A DNA stretch of 64,000 bases from Methylocella sp. GTDB taxonomy: Bacteria > Pseudomonadota > Alphaproteobacteria > Rhizobiales > Beijerinckiaceae. Below, in pieces: positions 33,167 through 42,358 of this stretch. A program made the translations under genes and the position numbers. The DNA lies in contig JBBCGG010000001.1 of NCBI GenBank assembly GCA_037200525.1, forward strand, positions 2,398,501 to 2,462,500, given 5' to 3'. The notes beneath the pieces were generated by a model. That model was not told the DNA's origin. It made no database searches and was given only the letters and a program-made list of their open reading frames with translations. Positions within the stretch are counted from its first letter, which is position 1. Each line of letters starts with the position of its first letter.

Positions 33167-34168
33167 ATGCCGGAACCTATTACGGCTTCCTTCGAAGCCG
33201 CCATGGCGCGCACAGCCGAGACGGCGCTGGAGCGGATCGCCGCCGCGCGAGCGGCAATTGAAACCACGATCTTCGGCCAGACGCAGGTCGTCGAGGAGGC
33301 TTTGGTCACGCTTTTATCGGGAGGCCACGGTCTCCTCGTTGGGGTGCCCGGCCTCGCCAAAACCAAACTCGTCGAGACTTTAGGAACCGTGCTTGGCCTC
33401 AATGCCCGCCGCGTGCAGTTCACGCCGGACTTGATGCCGGCCGATATTCTCGGCTCCGAAGTGCTGGAGGAGGCGGCCGACCGGCGGCGCAGCTTCCGTT
33501 TCGTTCCGGGGCCGATCTTCGCGCAATTGCTGATGGCCGACGAGATCAACCGGGCGAGCCCGCGCACGCAATCTGCCTTGCTTCAGGCGATGCAAGAATA
33601 TCATGTTTCCGTCGCTGGGGAGCGCCATGATCTGCCGCAGCCTTTCCACGTGCTGGCGACGCAAAATCCGCTGGAGCAGGAAGGAACCTATCCGCTCCCC
33701 GAGGCCCAGCTTGACCGCTTTTTGATGCAGATCGACGTCACCTATCCCGATCGCGCGGCGGAGCGGCGCATCCTCATCGAAACCACGGGCGACGATCAGG
33801 TCGCGCCAAAGCGCGTGATGAGCGCTGAGGAGTTGATGGCGATGCAGCGGTTGGTGCGCCGGATTCCGATCGGCGATAGCATCATCGAAGCCATTCTCGA
33901 CGTTGTTCGTTCGGCGCGTCCAGGCGAAGGCGATCCCGCCATTACGCAGCACGTGTCCTGGGGCCCGGGGCCGCGCGCCGCGCAGGCGTTGATGCTGGCG
34001 ACGAGAGCCCGCGCGCTGCTTGGCGGCCGCTTGTCGCCGTCGCTCGATGATGTCGCAGCGCTTGCCGTCCCCGTATTGAAGCACCGCATGGCATTGACTT
34101 TTTCGGCGCGGGCGGAAGGCGAAACAGTCACGGGTCTCATCACGCAGCTGACCGGGCGGATTGGCTGA
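33167..34168 (+). CDS. moxR: MoxR-family AAA+ ATPase
   Basis: A 333-residue AAA_3 ATPase. Walker A is LLVGVPGLAKTKLVE, Walker B is LLMADEINRASPRTQ with the downstream ALLQAMQEYHVSVAGERH, and sensor 1 is FHVLATQNPLEQEG. The lid domain closes the protein. MoxR ATPases act as chaperone-like partners of VWA/DUF58 proteins. Here the DUF58 gene starts 3 bases after the stop and DUF4159 follows, the standard alphaproteobacterial trio. The name does not imply methanol dehydrogenase maturation. Confidence 0.93.
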   Translation: MPEPITASFEAAMARTAETALERIAAARAAIETTIFGQTQVVEEALVTLLSGGHGLLVGVPGLAKTKLVETLGTVLGLNARRVQFTPDLMPADILGSEVLEEAADRRRSFRFVPGPIFAQLLMADEINRASPRTQSALLQAMQEYHVSVAGERHDLPQPFHVLATQNPLEQEGTYPLPEAQLDRFLMQIDVTYPDRAAERRILIETTGDDQVAPKRVMSAEELMAMQRLVRRIPIGDSIIEAILDVVRSARPGEGDPAITQHVSWGPGPRAAQALMLATRARALLGGRLSPSLDDVAALAVPVLKHRMALTFSARAEGETVTGLITQLTGRIG

Positions 34169-34170
34169 CG

Positions 34171-35112
34171 ATGTCGCAGGTTCGGCTGCTCGATCAGATT
34201 GATAGTCGGGTCAGCGGGCGCCATCAGGATGATGCGCTTTCGCTGGCGCGGCGGTTCCCGAGCCTGCTCGTCGCCGCGCGCGAGGTTGCGGCCAGCGTCA
34301 TGCATGGCGTGCATGGGCGCAAGCGCGCTGGCGCTGGCGAAACATTCTGGCAATTTAGGCCCTTCGTCACTGGCGAGGCGAGAGGCCGGATCGATTGGCG
34401 CCGCTCCGCCCGCGACGAAAGGCTTTATGTGCGCGAGCGGGAGTGGGAAGCAGCGCACACAGTGATGATCTGGATCGATCGTTCGGCCTCCATGCGCTTT
34501 GCCTCGAAGCTGGCCTTGCAGCCGAAGATCGATCGCGCCCTCGTCCTTGGCCTTGCCGTCGCCGATCTCTTGATGCGCGGCGGCGAACGCGTCGGGCTGC
34601 TCGGCCTCACGCCGCCGCTTGCGGCGCGCAATATCGTCGAGCGCTTCGGCGAGGTTTTGCTCAGCGAGGAGCGCAGCCCCGGATACGAGCCGATCGAATT
34701 GCCGCCATCTGCTAGTCTCGCCCGCAATATGCAGGCCGTTGTGATCGGCGATTTCCTCAGCGATCCCAGTCAGATCGCCAAGATGATCGAGTCCGTCAGC
34801 GCGCGCGGCGCGCGGGGCCATCTCGTCATGATCGTCGACCCGGTCGAGGAGACCTTTCCTTTCGCGGGCCATACCGAATTCATTGACGTCGACTCGCCCG
34901 CGCGTTTGCGCGTTGGTCAGGCCGAAACCTTCCGCGCCGATTATATTCGCCGGCTCAATTCCCATCGCGATTCGATCAGGTCCGCCGCGCGGAGTCGGGG
35001 CTGGACCGTCATGCTGCATCGCACCGACCGGCCGGCGTCGGAGGCTTTGCTTTCGCTGCGGATGCAACTTGAAGCCAATCTTCATAATGCCGCAGCAGGA
35101 TTGGCGCTGTGA
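34171..35112 (+). CDS. DUF58 domain protein (VWA-like)
   Basis: A 313-residue protein. The DUF58 signature is clear: GETFWQFRPFVTGEARGRID, WRRSARDERLYVREREWE, then the VWA-like MIWIDRSASMRFAS (a DxSxS metal-site motif). No membrane helix is seen. DUF58 proteins work with MoxR ATPases in assembly or activation of envelope or enzyme complexes. Translation is probably coupled on both sides: 3 bases after moxR, and a 4-base overlap with the DUF4159 gene. Confidence 0.9.
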   Translation: MSQVRLLDQIDSRVSGRHQDDALSLARRFPSLLVAAREVAASVMHGVHGRKRAGAGETFWQFRPFVTGEARGRIDWRRSARDERLYVREREWEAAHTVMIWIDRSASMRFASKLALQPKIDRALVLGLAVADLLMRGGERVGLLGLTPPLAARNIVERFGEVLLSEERSPGYEPIELPPSASLARNMQAVVIGDFLSDPSQIAKMIESVSARGARGHLVMIVDPVEETFPFAGHTEFIDVDSPARLRVGQAETFRADYIRRLNSHRDSIRSAARSRGWTVMLHRTDRPASEALLSLRMQLEANLHNAAAGLAL

Positions 35113-37913
35113 TGTTGGGCATCCCGCTCGCCTTTACCGTACCTTTGGCGCTCTGCGCTCTTGTCGGCCTGCCGCTGCTCTATTTCCTGCTGCGGGTTAC
35201 GCCGCCGCACCCGCGACAGGTGCCATTTCCGCCGCTGCGGCTTTTTCTCGATCTTCTCCCGACCAGCCAAACGCCCCGCCGGACGCCCTGGTGGCTTCTG
35301 GCTCTGCGCCTCGCCATCGCCGCTTGCATCATCTTCGCGATGGCGGGCCCCGTATTGAACCCGACGCCGCTCGCGGCGGGGGCGGGGCCTTTGCTGATTG
35401 TGCTGGATGATGGCTGGCCAGCGGCTCCAGCCTGGGAGCGTAGACTGAAAGCCGCCGCGCAACGGATCGATGCGGCGGGACGGCGTTCGCAACCCATTGC
35501 TATTGTCGCGACCTCGGATGGACCGCGCGCGATCACGCCGGTTGACGCGGGCAAGGCGCTGGAGCGGTTACGCGCGATCAAGCCGGCGCCGTATGTTCCA
35601 GATCGTCTCCCGGTTTTGGGCGCGATAGAACGGTTCATCGCGGCGCATCCCGAACCGTCCATTGTCTGGATCGCGGACGGCATTGAGGCTGGCCACGCCC
35701 GCGAGTTCGCGGAAAAGCTCGCGGCGCTCTCGAACCAACTCTCGCTTGTCGCTGACGCCGAGGCCGTCAGAGCGTTGGCCGGGCCGCAAAATCTCGCCGG
35801 CGGCCTGGAGGCGCGCGTGCTGCGCTCCGCCGCAAGCGGGCCTGAGATTGGCGAGGTGCGAGCGCTTGACGTCAAAGGGCTTGCGATCGGCGCCGCGCCG
35901 TTCGACTTCGCCGCCAAAACCGAGACTGTCGCCCGCTTTGAATTGCCGGTCGAATTGCGCGACGAGATCGTCCGGCTTGAAATTTCGGACGAACGATCGG
36001 CGGCGGCGGTTTCGCTTCTGGACGAGCGCTGGCGCCGGCGCGCCATCGGCCTCGTCAGCGGCGAGGCGGCGGACGTGTCGCAGCCTTTGCTCGCGCCGAA
36101 TTATTATTTGAAGAAAGCTCTGGCGCCTTTCGCGGACGTGCGCGAGGCCCGGCCAGGCACGGCCGATCCCATCCATGCTTTGCTCGAGGAGCATGTCGCG
36201 ATCATGATCCTCGCCGACGTCGGCACGGTGTCAGGCGCAGAGCATGACGAATTACGCCGTTTCGTCGAGGAGGGCGGTATTCTTCTGCGCTTCGCCGGAT
36301 CAAGGCTCGCCGCGGCCTCAGATGATCTCGTTCCCGTCCGGCTGCGGCGCGGCGGTCGCGTGCTCGGCGGCTCGATGTCTTGGGATACGCCCAAGAATCT
36401 GGCGGCTTTCAACCGGCAGAGTCCATTTTTCGGATTGGGCGTTCCAAATGAAGTGACGGTGACGCGTCAGGTTCTGGCCGAGCCCGACCCTGGTTTGGCG
36501 GCCAAGACCTTGGCCCAGCTCTCCGACGGGACGCCGCTCGTGACCGCTATGCGGCTTGGCAAGGGAATGACCATTCTGTTTCATGTCACGGCCGACACCA
36601 CCTGGTCGAACTTGCCGATTTCAGGCCTCTTCGTCGATATGCTGCGCAAGATCGTCGACTTGTCGGGAGAAACCGCGCATGACGCCGCACAGGATTTGGC
36701 CAAAGATCCGAGTGCGGCGGCGGATCAGGCTAGAACCGTTGCGCCGACGAAAACGCTCGATGGTTTCGGCGTGCTCGGCGCGCCGCCGGCAAGCGCCAAA
36801 CCGATCTCAATCGGCTATGACGGCGGCGCCGATGCGGAGCATTTGCCCGGCTTCTACGGCCCGACGGATGCGCTTGTCGCAGTCAATACGTTGCGCGCGA
36901 ACGAGACCATCGCCAAAGTAGACTTCTCGGGCATCGGATTGAGGGCTGATGCTTTGCGCGCCGGCGAACCGATCGATTTGGCGCCTTTCTTGATTGCAGC
37001 CGCCTTTGTGATGTTTTGCCTCGATGCTTTGGCTTCGCAGTGGCTTGCAGGTGGGCTGCGCATCTCGCGCCGCGCCGTCGCTGCGCTTGCGCTCGTCGCT
37101 TTGTGCTGCGGATTTTTCGCAGCCCCGATGCGGGTTGAAGCCGAACCGGCGGCGCAGGCGATATCGCCGCGAGACCTTGCTTCCGCGCTGACGACGAGGC
37201 TTGCTTACGTCGTCAGCGGCGACGCCAAAGTGGATGAGGCGAGCCGGGAGGGTCTCCTCAGCCTCTCGCGCGTGCTGGCGCGACGCACCTCTCTGACGCC
37301 CGGCGAGCCCATCGGCGTCGATCCGGCGCGCGACGAGCTCAGCTTTTATCCGCTGCTTTATTGGCCGATCGTCGCCTCGCGTCCGCAGCCGCCACAGGCG
37401 GCCATCGCCAAGATCAGCGCCTTCATGAAGCAAGGCGGGACTATTGTGTTCGACACGCGCGATGCCGAAGCCACGCGGCCGGGCGGGGCGCCGACTCCGG
37501 AAGCAAGCTGGCTGCGGCAATTGCTTGACGGGGTCGACGTGCCCGAACTGGAGCCGGTGCCGCCCGATCACGTGGTGACCAAAACCTTCTATCTTCTCGA
37601 CGGTTTTGTCGGCCGCTACACGAATGGAGCGACCTGGATCGAGGCGCTCCCGCCAGCTCCTGCGGATGGCGAAGCGCGTCCGGTGCGCTCTGGCGATGGC
37701 GTATCGCCGATCATCATCACCGCGAATGATCTCGCGGCCGGCTGGGCCAGCGATGCTGATGGCGAAAGTCTTTATGCGCTCAACCCTGGCGGACGGCGAC
37801 AGCACGAAATGGCCTTGCGCGGCGGCGTCAATCTCGTGATGTATACGTTGACCGGCAATTATAAGGCCGATCAGGTCCATGTCCGCGACCTTCTGGAACG
37901 CCTTGCGCATTAG
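35109..37913 (+). CDS. BatA-N-terminal / DUF4159 membrane protein
   Basis: A 934-residue protein. The N-terminus is a BatA-type membrane anchor: a helix at 3-25 (LAFTVPLALCALVGLPLLYF), then LRVTPPHPRQVPFPPLRLF and a second helix around 66-82. A periplasmic region with glutamine-amidotransferase-like VWA segments follows. Two helices near 620-680 precede the C-terminal DUF4159 domain (LTTRLAYVVSGDAKVDEASR, YPLLYWPIVASRP, GGTIVFDTRDAEATRPGG, ALPPA). It is the third member of the moxR-DUF58-DUF4159 operon. The molecular role of DUF4159 is not established. Confidence 0.9.
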   Translation: MMLGIPLAFTVPLALCALVGLPLLYFLLRVTPPHPRQVPFPPLRLFLDLLPTSQTPRRTPWWLLALRLAIAACIIFAMAGPVLNPTPLAAGAGPLLIVLDDGWPAAPAWERRLKAAAQRIDAAGRRSQPIAIVATSDGPRAITPVDAGKALERLRAIKPAPYVPDRLPVLGAIERFIAAHPEPSIVWIADGIEAGHAREFAEKLAALSNQLSLVADAEAVRALAGPQNLAGGLEARVLRSAASGPEIGEVRALDVKGLAIGAAPFDFAAKTETVARFELPVELRDEIVRLEISDERSAAAVSLLDERWRRRAIGLVSGEAADVSQPLLAPNYYLKKALAPFADVREARPGTADPIHALLEEHVAIMILADVGTVSGAEHDELRRFVEEGGILLRFAGSRLAAASDDLVPVRLRRGGRVLGGSMSWDTPKNLAAFNRQSPFFGLGVPNEVTVTRQVLAEPDPGLAAKTLAQLSDGTPLVTAMRLGKGMTILFHVTADTTWSNLPISGLFVDMLRKIVDLSGETAHDAAQDLAKDPSAAADQARTVAPTKTLDGFGVLGAPPASAKPISIGYDGGADAEHLPGFYGPTDALVAVNTLRANETIAKVDFSGIGLRADALRAGEPIDLAPFLIAAAFVMFCLDALASQWLAGGLRISRRAVAALALVALCCGFFAAPMRVEAEPAAQAISPRDLASALTTRLAYVVSGDAKVDEASREGLLSLSRVLARRTSLTPGEPIGVDPARDELSFYPLLYWPIVASRPQPPQAAIAKISAFMKQGGTIVFDTRDAEATRPGGAPTPEASWLRQLLDGVDVPELEPVPPDHVVTKTFYLLDGFVGRYTNGATWIEALPPAPADGEARPVRSGDGVSPIIITANDLAAGWASDADGESLYALNPGGRRQHEMALRGGVNLVMYTLTGNYKADQVHVRDLLERLAH

Positions 37914-38001
37914 CATGCTCCCGAAAAGTTGCAGACTTTTCGGACAAGATCATGCGTTGGAAATGAAGCCGGCATGATCCCGAAAGGGCGCGGTTTTTTT
38001 T
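37913..38001. repeat. REP-like palindromic repeat and probable transcription end
   Basis: A nested palindrome follows the DUF4159 stop. GCATG (37913-37917) and CATGC (37951-37955) flank CCGAAAAGT (37921-37929) and ACTTTTCGG (37935-37943). A partial second copy, GCATGATCCCGAAA, begins at 37972. It resembles the GATCATGC/CCGAAAA repeats scattered between genes in many Hyphomicrobiales. A run of eight T (37994-38001) follows a GC-rich stretch. The site lies between convergent operons, so it may also stop transcription. Confidence 0.6.
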
Positions 38002-38070
38002 CGTGTGGCGCTACGCGCTAAAGCTAGGCGATTACATACTGGCTCAGAACGCGGTGTTCGGGACGGCGGG

Positions 38071-38793
38071 CTACGGCGCCTCAGAAGGCGATCGCAACAG
38101 TCGTCTTCCGCCGGCAACCGGCTCAATTGGCGCTGTATCGGAGACCGTTGGAGCTGCGCCGATTGGCTGCGGGTTGGGCACAGGCAGCGTCAGCGTCACC
38201 TGTTGGTTGTCTTTCTCGAGCACTGTCGTGCGTAAACCGACCGAACGCACCACCCATCCGTTGTCCTCCTCGCCGACATGAAGGTGGATCGCCGTCTGGC
38301 CGGTTGGATCGGTGAAGATTGCGACGTTTCTTTCTCCGCGAAGCACTGTTCCAACTAGGGTAATCAGCGGACGCTCTGGCGCCGCTGGCGCGACGACTGG
38401 GGGCGGCGGGACGTATGCAGTCTGGGGGGCAGCCACCGGCAGCGGACGTCGGGAAACCGAAAAGAGGGGGCGCTCGCGCGTCGCCGATAAATCATCAATG
38501 GGAATCGACCAAAGCGGATTGCCGTGCTCGGGCTGCGGCTTGGAATGGGCAGACGGAGCAGCCGCTGGGGCAGGCTCCGAATCCGGGTGGTTTACGTCCC
38601 CCTGAACTGCGTCGACATGAACCACGTCCGCACGAGCTGCGTCCGCTGGGCCGGGATTTACATGACTCAATTGCGAGTTCGACTGCGTGAGCTCATTGCG
38701 GGACGCGTCCGACTCTGGCGGAGACTGCGCCAAGGCCGCAGCAGCCAGCGAAGCAACCGCTGCCGCTAGTAAAATTGCGCCGCGCCGGATCAT
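38071..38793 (-). CDS. gspN: type II secretion GspN-like protein with GspC-type HR domain
   Basis: A 240-residue protein from the ATG at 38793, which overlaps the gspM stop (ATGA) and is preceded by GGGAAG. It has a signal-anchor helix (MIRRGAILLAAAVASLAAAA), a Pro/Ala/His-rich linker, IDDLSATRERPLFSVSRRPL and a C-terminal domain LITLVGTVLRGERNVAIFTD...VTLTLPVPN. That domain resembles the homology region by which GspC touches the secretin. No separate gspC exists in the locus, so this protein may take that role. Last gene of the gsp operon. Confidence 0.75.
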   Translation of the reverse strand: MIRRGAILLAAAVASLAAAALAQSPPESDASRNELTQSNSQLSHVNPGPADAARADVVHVDAVQGDVNHPDSEPAPAAAPSAHSKPQPEHGNPLWSIPIDDLSATRERPLFSVSRRPLPVAAPQTAYVPPPPVVAPAAPERPLITLVGTVLRGERNVAIFTDPTGQTAIHLHVGEEDNGWVVRSVGLRTTVLEKDNQQVTLTLPVPNPQPIGAAPTVSDTAPIEPVAGGRRLLRSPSEAP

Positions 38794-39350
38794 TTGGTCA
38801 CTTCCCATTGACCTGTCACGTCGATCTGAACGTGCATTCGCCCACCCTCCTTTTGGGCGCCGGATTGCGATCCCTGGATTATAATCTGCTCAATAAAAAG
38901 AAAAGGCATTCCCGCCTCCAGATCATAGAGCAAGGGTTGCAGCGCGGTCTGGTCGACTTCGCAGGTCGCCGAGAGCGTGACATAGCCTTCGCTCGCACGC
39001 ACGTCATGCAGATCGATTTGCGAAGACAGCACGTTGCCGCCAACCTTATCGACGGCCGCGACGACGCGGCGCTGCAGGTCGGCTCCGGCTATTGTTACTG
39101 TTGGACCGTCCAGAAAAGGCGAGCCGGAAAACGGCGAATCGTCGGCGGCCGCTTGATCCCCTGATTTTCCATGTCCCTCCATCGCGGCGAGACGCGCGTT
39201 GACGACGGAGAACTCATCGTAATCGTCCTTTAGCCCCGAAAGCGCGAACCAGGAGATGGTCAGCAGAGTCAGCACGACGGCGAGGTAGCCCAAGGTCGCC
39301 AAAGCGTATGGCTCGTCAAAACGTTTTATGAGGGAGGTCGCGCTGATCAT
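38790..39350 (-). CDS. gspM: type II secretion GspM-like protein
   Basis: A 186-residue protein with one N-terminal membrane helix (TLGYLAVVLTLLTISWFAL) and a periplasmic domain containing TIAGADLQRRVVAAVDKVGG and VEQ-like strands (SATCEVDQTALQPLLYDLEAG, PFLFIEQIIIQG). This is the T2SSM_b pattern. GspM and GspL form the inner-membrane platform that links GspE to the periplasmic machinery. The start overlaps the gspL stop by 4 bases. Confidence 0.85.
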   Translation of the reverse strand: MISATSLIKRFDEPYALATLGYLAVVLTLLTISWFALSGLKDDYDEFSVVNARLAAMEGHGKSGDQAAADDSPFSGSPFLDGPTVTIAGADLQRRVVAAVDKVGGNVLSSQIDLHDVRASEGYVTLSATCEVDQTALQPLLYDLEAGMPFLFIEQIIIQGSQSGAQKEGGRMHVQIDVTGQWEVTK

Positions 39351-40513
39351 TGGTTTGCCTGTCGCGAGGGAAAAACGGGCTCCACATGCGCCTCGATGGA
39401 GAAATGCGCGCCCGACTCGGACGGCGTCCGCGTCGTGGGCGCGAAAAACGTCGCTTTAGAGAAATGCGGCGTTTGTTCAATGAGGTGGATCAATTCGGGC
39501 GGATCGCGCGTGACGCCCACAATTTGAACCTTGTCGCCCTGAATGCGCAATTCGGTCAAATAGGTGTCGTCAGGAAGAATTTGCGATAGCGCGTCGATGA
39601 CGATGACGCTCGCCGGGGTCTCGTGCTTGCGCTGCTCGAGAATGAGCGCAGCTGGGCTGTCGACCTCGCGTCCCGGCTGACCCCGCGCGGTGCGGCGCTG
39701 AGCGATGAGATGGTTGGCGTCGTCCCTCTGGGCTTCGAGCTCGCCTCCCGCGAAGAAGGCAAGCGCCATCGACGCCACGCAAATGACGCCGAGCGCGAGA
39801 AGGACGCCGACAAGGACCCGCTTCAATCGGTACGCGTCGCGCGCGCCTTCGATCTTCTGTTCCAATACCTTGAGCGTCTCTTCGCCGGAAACGGCGACCG
39901 GAGGGATGGTCGAGATCGTGACGGTTTCAACGCCAAGGCCGGCGATCGCGCCGACGAAAGGCGTGAGCAGAGTCCGCGCCGTCGCGGCGATCGTGACGAG
40001 CATCCTCTCGTCGCCGATGTCGGCGGAGGGGCGCCAGCCGAAGACCGCATCAGTCGCGGTCCACGGCGTCAGCCTGTCGATCTGGGCGCGGATGATTCCT
40101 TCAAGAAAGTCCGAAGCGCGACGCGGCAGCTCCAGCGGCCGAAACATAAATCGGCTGGGTTGCAGCACGAGCTCAACTTTAGCGCGCGACAGGAGCGGAG
40201 CCAATTTCGCCGCAATCCCAGACTCGATGCGCCCGTCGACGATGCGGATTGGATCGCCTGTCCATTGCACCTCCGCCTTTGGCGCGGGCTTTTGCAGCGA
40301 GGCGCTTTTCCGCTTCAGAATCTGGAACGCCGAAGCCTTGGGAGTCGAGGTCTCTTGCGGCGCCATTTCTTGCAGCGTGAATGAGCCATCCTTCAGTTCG
40401 ATCAGCCGCATCATTCGCGTAGGCCGCAACGATTCCCGAAGAGTCAGGATCGCGGATGCGACATGGTCGATCCAGCGAGATGTTGCAGCAAGAATCTTGT
40501 CGGCGCGGCTCAT
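39347..40513 (-). CDS. gspL: type II secretion GspL / PilN-domain platform protein
   Basis: A 388-residue protein. The cytoplasmic N-terminal part (about 1-230) resembles an actin-like GspL/PilM domain, with KVELVLQPSRFMFRPLELP and SDFLEGIIRAQIDRLTPW. One membrane helix follows (VLVGVLLALGVICVASMALA), then a PilN-type periplasmic part: VIVIDALSQILPDDTYLTEL and IQGDKVQIVGVTRDPPELI. GspL recruits the ATPase GspE to the inner membrane. It lies between gspK (25-base gap) and gspM (overlap). Confidence 0.87.
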   Translation of the reverse strand: MSRADKILAATSRWIDHVASAILTLRESLRPTRMMRLIELKDGSFTLQEMAPQETSTPKASAFQILKRKSASLQKPAPKAEVQWTGDPIRIVDGRIESGIAAKLAPLLSRAKVELVLQPSRFMFRPLELPRRASDFLEGIIRAQIDRLTPWTATDAVFGWRPSADIGDERMLVTIAATARTLLTPFVGAIAGLGVETVTISTIPPVAVSGEETLKVLEQKIEGARDAYRLKRVLVGVLLALGVICVASMALAFFAGGELEAQRDDANHLIAQRRTARGQPGREVDSPAALILEQRKHETPASVIVIDALSQILPDDTYLTELRIQGDKVQIVGVTRDPPELIHLIEQTPHFSKATFFAPTTRTPSESGAHFSIEAHVEPVFPSRQANQ

Positions 40514-40538
40514 GTCAGTTTATTCCTGATCGGCAAAG

Positions 40539-41588
40539 TCAAAAAGAACCATCGAAATCGTCGCGCCATTCGAGGACGCGATAGGGCTCTGGGTCTTTAT
40601 CCATAAGAAGAATCACGGCTTCTGCGTTCACCTTGCGGCCGTTGGCGAAGCGAATGGCGACATCGATCCGCGTCGCCTTGCGAGCTTCTACCGAGACATT
40701 GTCGGCGGCTTGACCCAACATGGCCACGATCGCTTTCGGATTTTGCGCATCGCGCTGCTGGAGAACGACGTTGACCATATCCGGATTGATATGCGGCAGC
40801 GCCTTGACGACCTCTGGCGCAGCCCCGATGACGTCGACCTTTGGCGTTCCGCTGAATACCGTCACGAACGGAAGCGCGCTTTCGACCAATTCCGGCGGCA
40901 GCCCCAACACAAACCCCAATTCAGCGACATTCTGGAACGGCCCCAGGCGCGGCCCATAGGCCAGACCGGCATCTTTATAGGCGGCCGCCTCTTTGCTCTC
41001 ACCTTGGCCTCCGCTGTTTAAGCCCGGACTAGCGTTCTGACTCGCAGCCCCGTTTTGAGCCGGAGCTCCGTTCTGACCCGGAGCCGCATTTTGACCCGCA
41101 GCCCCGTTCTGGCCCGCAGCGCCGTTCTGACCGGCAGCTGCGTTCTGACCTGGAAGTCCGACTTTTTTCCGCCATTCGATGATGCGGTCGGCGTAATAGG
41201 CTGCGTCGGCGGGCTTTGCTCCGAGCACTGAAAAAAGGCCCGCCAGCAATTCCTTGGGCGCCTCGTTGAGATCGATGCGGGCGCCCTCGGATTGAAACTT
41301 CACTGTAATATTCGCGCGGCCGAGTTGAAACCCGAAGTCGCCCGCCCTCGGCCGATCGTCGGCAGTTCCGCTAAGCTGGCGAAAAGCTGTGAGTTCGAGC
41401 GCGGCGGATATCAACGCTTCCGCCTGCAACCTTTCTTCGCCGACGCGCGATCCGACTGCCGTATTGGAGACATACAGCCCGTAGACCGACGCAAAGGTTG
41501 CGAGCGCGGCGAGGATCCACAACACCGCGACGATAATAAAGCCCTGCTCGCCGCGATCTTGCGGCAAGGCTGAGCGTGCGAAAGACAT
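40539..41588 (-). CDS. gspK: type II secretion minor pseudopilin GspK
   Basis: A 349-residue protein from the ATG at 41588 (MSFARSALPQDRGEQGF). The prepilin site G-F is followed by IIVAVLWILAALATFASVYG and lacks the conserved Glu5, as expected for the tip pseudopilin GspK. IDLNEAPKELLAGLFSVLG and ALPHINPDMVN are the helix-hairpin-helix-like family segments. Between residues about 145 and 187 lies an insert of seven six-residue repeats (GQNGAA-type), discussed separately. GspK caps the pseudopilus with GspI and GspJ. Confidence 0.9.
   Translation of the reverse strand: MSFARSALPQDRGEQGFIIVAVLWILAALATFASVYGLYVSNTAVGSRVGEERLQAEALISAALELTAFRQLSGTADDRPRAGDFGFQLGRANITVKFQSEGARIDLNEAPKELLAGLFSVLGAKPADAAYYADRIIEWRKKVGLPGQNAAAGQNGAAGQNGAAGQNAAPGQNGAPAQNGAASQNASPGLNSGGQGESKEAAAYKDAGLAYGPRLGPFQNVAELGFVLGLPPELVESALPFVTVFSGTPKVDVIGAAPEVVKALPHINPDMVNVVLQQRDAQNPKAIVAMLGQAADNVSVEARKATRIDVAIRFANGRKVNAEAVILLMDKDPEPYRVLEWRDDFDGSF
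41033..41158. repeat. seven 18-bp tandem repeats inside gspK
   Basis: The block CGTTCTGA (or a near match) starts at 41033, 41051, 41069, 41087, 41105, 41123 and 41141, exactly every 18 bases. It encodes the hexapeptide series PGQNAA, GQNGAA, GQNAAP, AQNGAA in GspK. The period is a multiple of three, so copy-number change would keep the frame. Confidence 0.9.
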
Positions 41589-41605
41589 CGGTTGTAAACG
41601 CCGCC

Positions 41606-42358
41606 TCACAGTCCGGGTCCCCCTGGAGGCTTCGCATCTGCGCCTTCTCCGTCCGGCTGCGCGTCGGCGCCTTTGTCGAGGTGCTGGTTGCATAGCGACT
41701 TATCAGTCGCGACGCAGGAGGCGGGCGAATTCACATGGATAAGGGTCGCCGTCGAAACCGTCAGCGTTTCATTCGTGTCCTCATTGCGCAGACTGACGCG
41801 AACGGCGGCGGGCAAGGATGCGGCGTCGGTCCATGTGTCTTTCCAAACGCGATCGGTTCCGGCGAAGGAGAATGACGGCCGCAACGGCGCGCGCAGCAGA
41901 AGAATCGCATCGGAGAATTTGAAATCGTCGCTGAGGACATCGTTCGGCGCAGGCGAAAACGGCGTCCTGGCGCGGACAAATCCGCCTTCGTCGGCGCTGT
42001 CGAAATATCGCACGATCTCAAGGCCCCTCGACTTGCCGTTGGTTGCGGCGTTTGGGCCGATGGCCGACCGCACGAATGTGATGGAGGAGGGCGATCCATA
42101 GAAAAGCGGCCGGTCGCTTCCGATGGGCGCGATGAATTCGGCGGCCGCAAGATCCGTGACAATGCGATCAATGGCAAGACCCACCAGCTCGGTTCGCTGC
42201 ACGCGGTTGAAGCCTGCCTTCCAGCTTGGAGTCCATTGCGCGATGACGGTGGCGAGAATGGAGAGGATGAAGCCCATCAAAGCGACGGCGATGAGCGCCT
42301 CAAAAAGCGTGAAGCCTTCTCGCTGCGACGCTCGGTTCGTCAAGGCGCGCAGTTTCAT
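41606..42358 (-). CDS. gspJ: type II secretion minor pseudopilin GspJ
   Basis: A 250-residue protein from the ATG at 42358, which overlaps the gspI stop (ATGA). The frame upstream to 42526 is a gspI shadow. The class III leader is short and basic (MKLRALTNRASQREG) and the mature start FTLFEALIAVALMGFILSIL has Glu5. The body carries RTELVGLAIDRIVTDLAAAE and FYGSPSSITFVRS, typical of GspJ. The C-terminal tail (QHLDKGADAQPDGEGADAKP) is low-complexity. Confidence 0.9.
   Translation of the reverse strand: MKLRALTNRASQREGFTLFEALIAVALMGFILSILATVIAQWTPSWKAGFNRVQRTELVGLAIDRIVTDLAAAEFIAPIGSDRPLFYGSPSSITFVRSAIGPNAATNGKSRGLEIVRYFDSADEGGFVRARTPFSPAPNDVLSDDFKFSDAILLLRAPLRPSFSFAGTDRVWKDTWTDAASLPAAVRVSLRNEDTNETLTVSTATLIHVNSPASCVATDKSLCNQHLDKGADAQPDGEGADAKPPGGPGL

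Noticed and set aside
33796-35085. 429-codon minus-strand frame
   Set aside because: Antisense to moxR and DUF58, whose motifs are unmistakable on the plus strand.
36807-37916. 369-codon minus-strand frame
   Set aside because: Antisense to the DUF4159 gene; composition typical of a GC-rich shadow frame.
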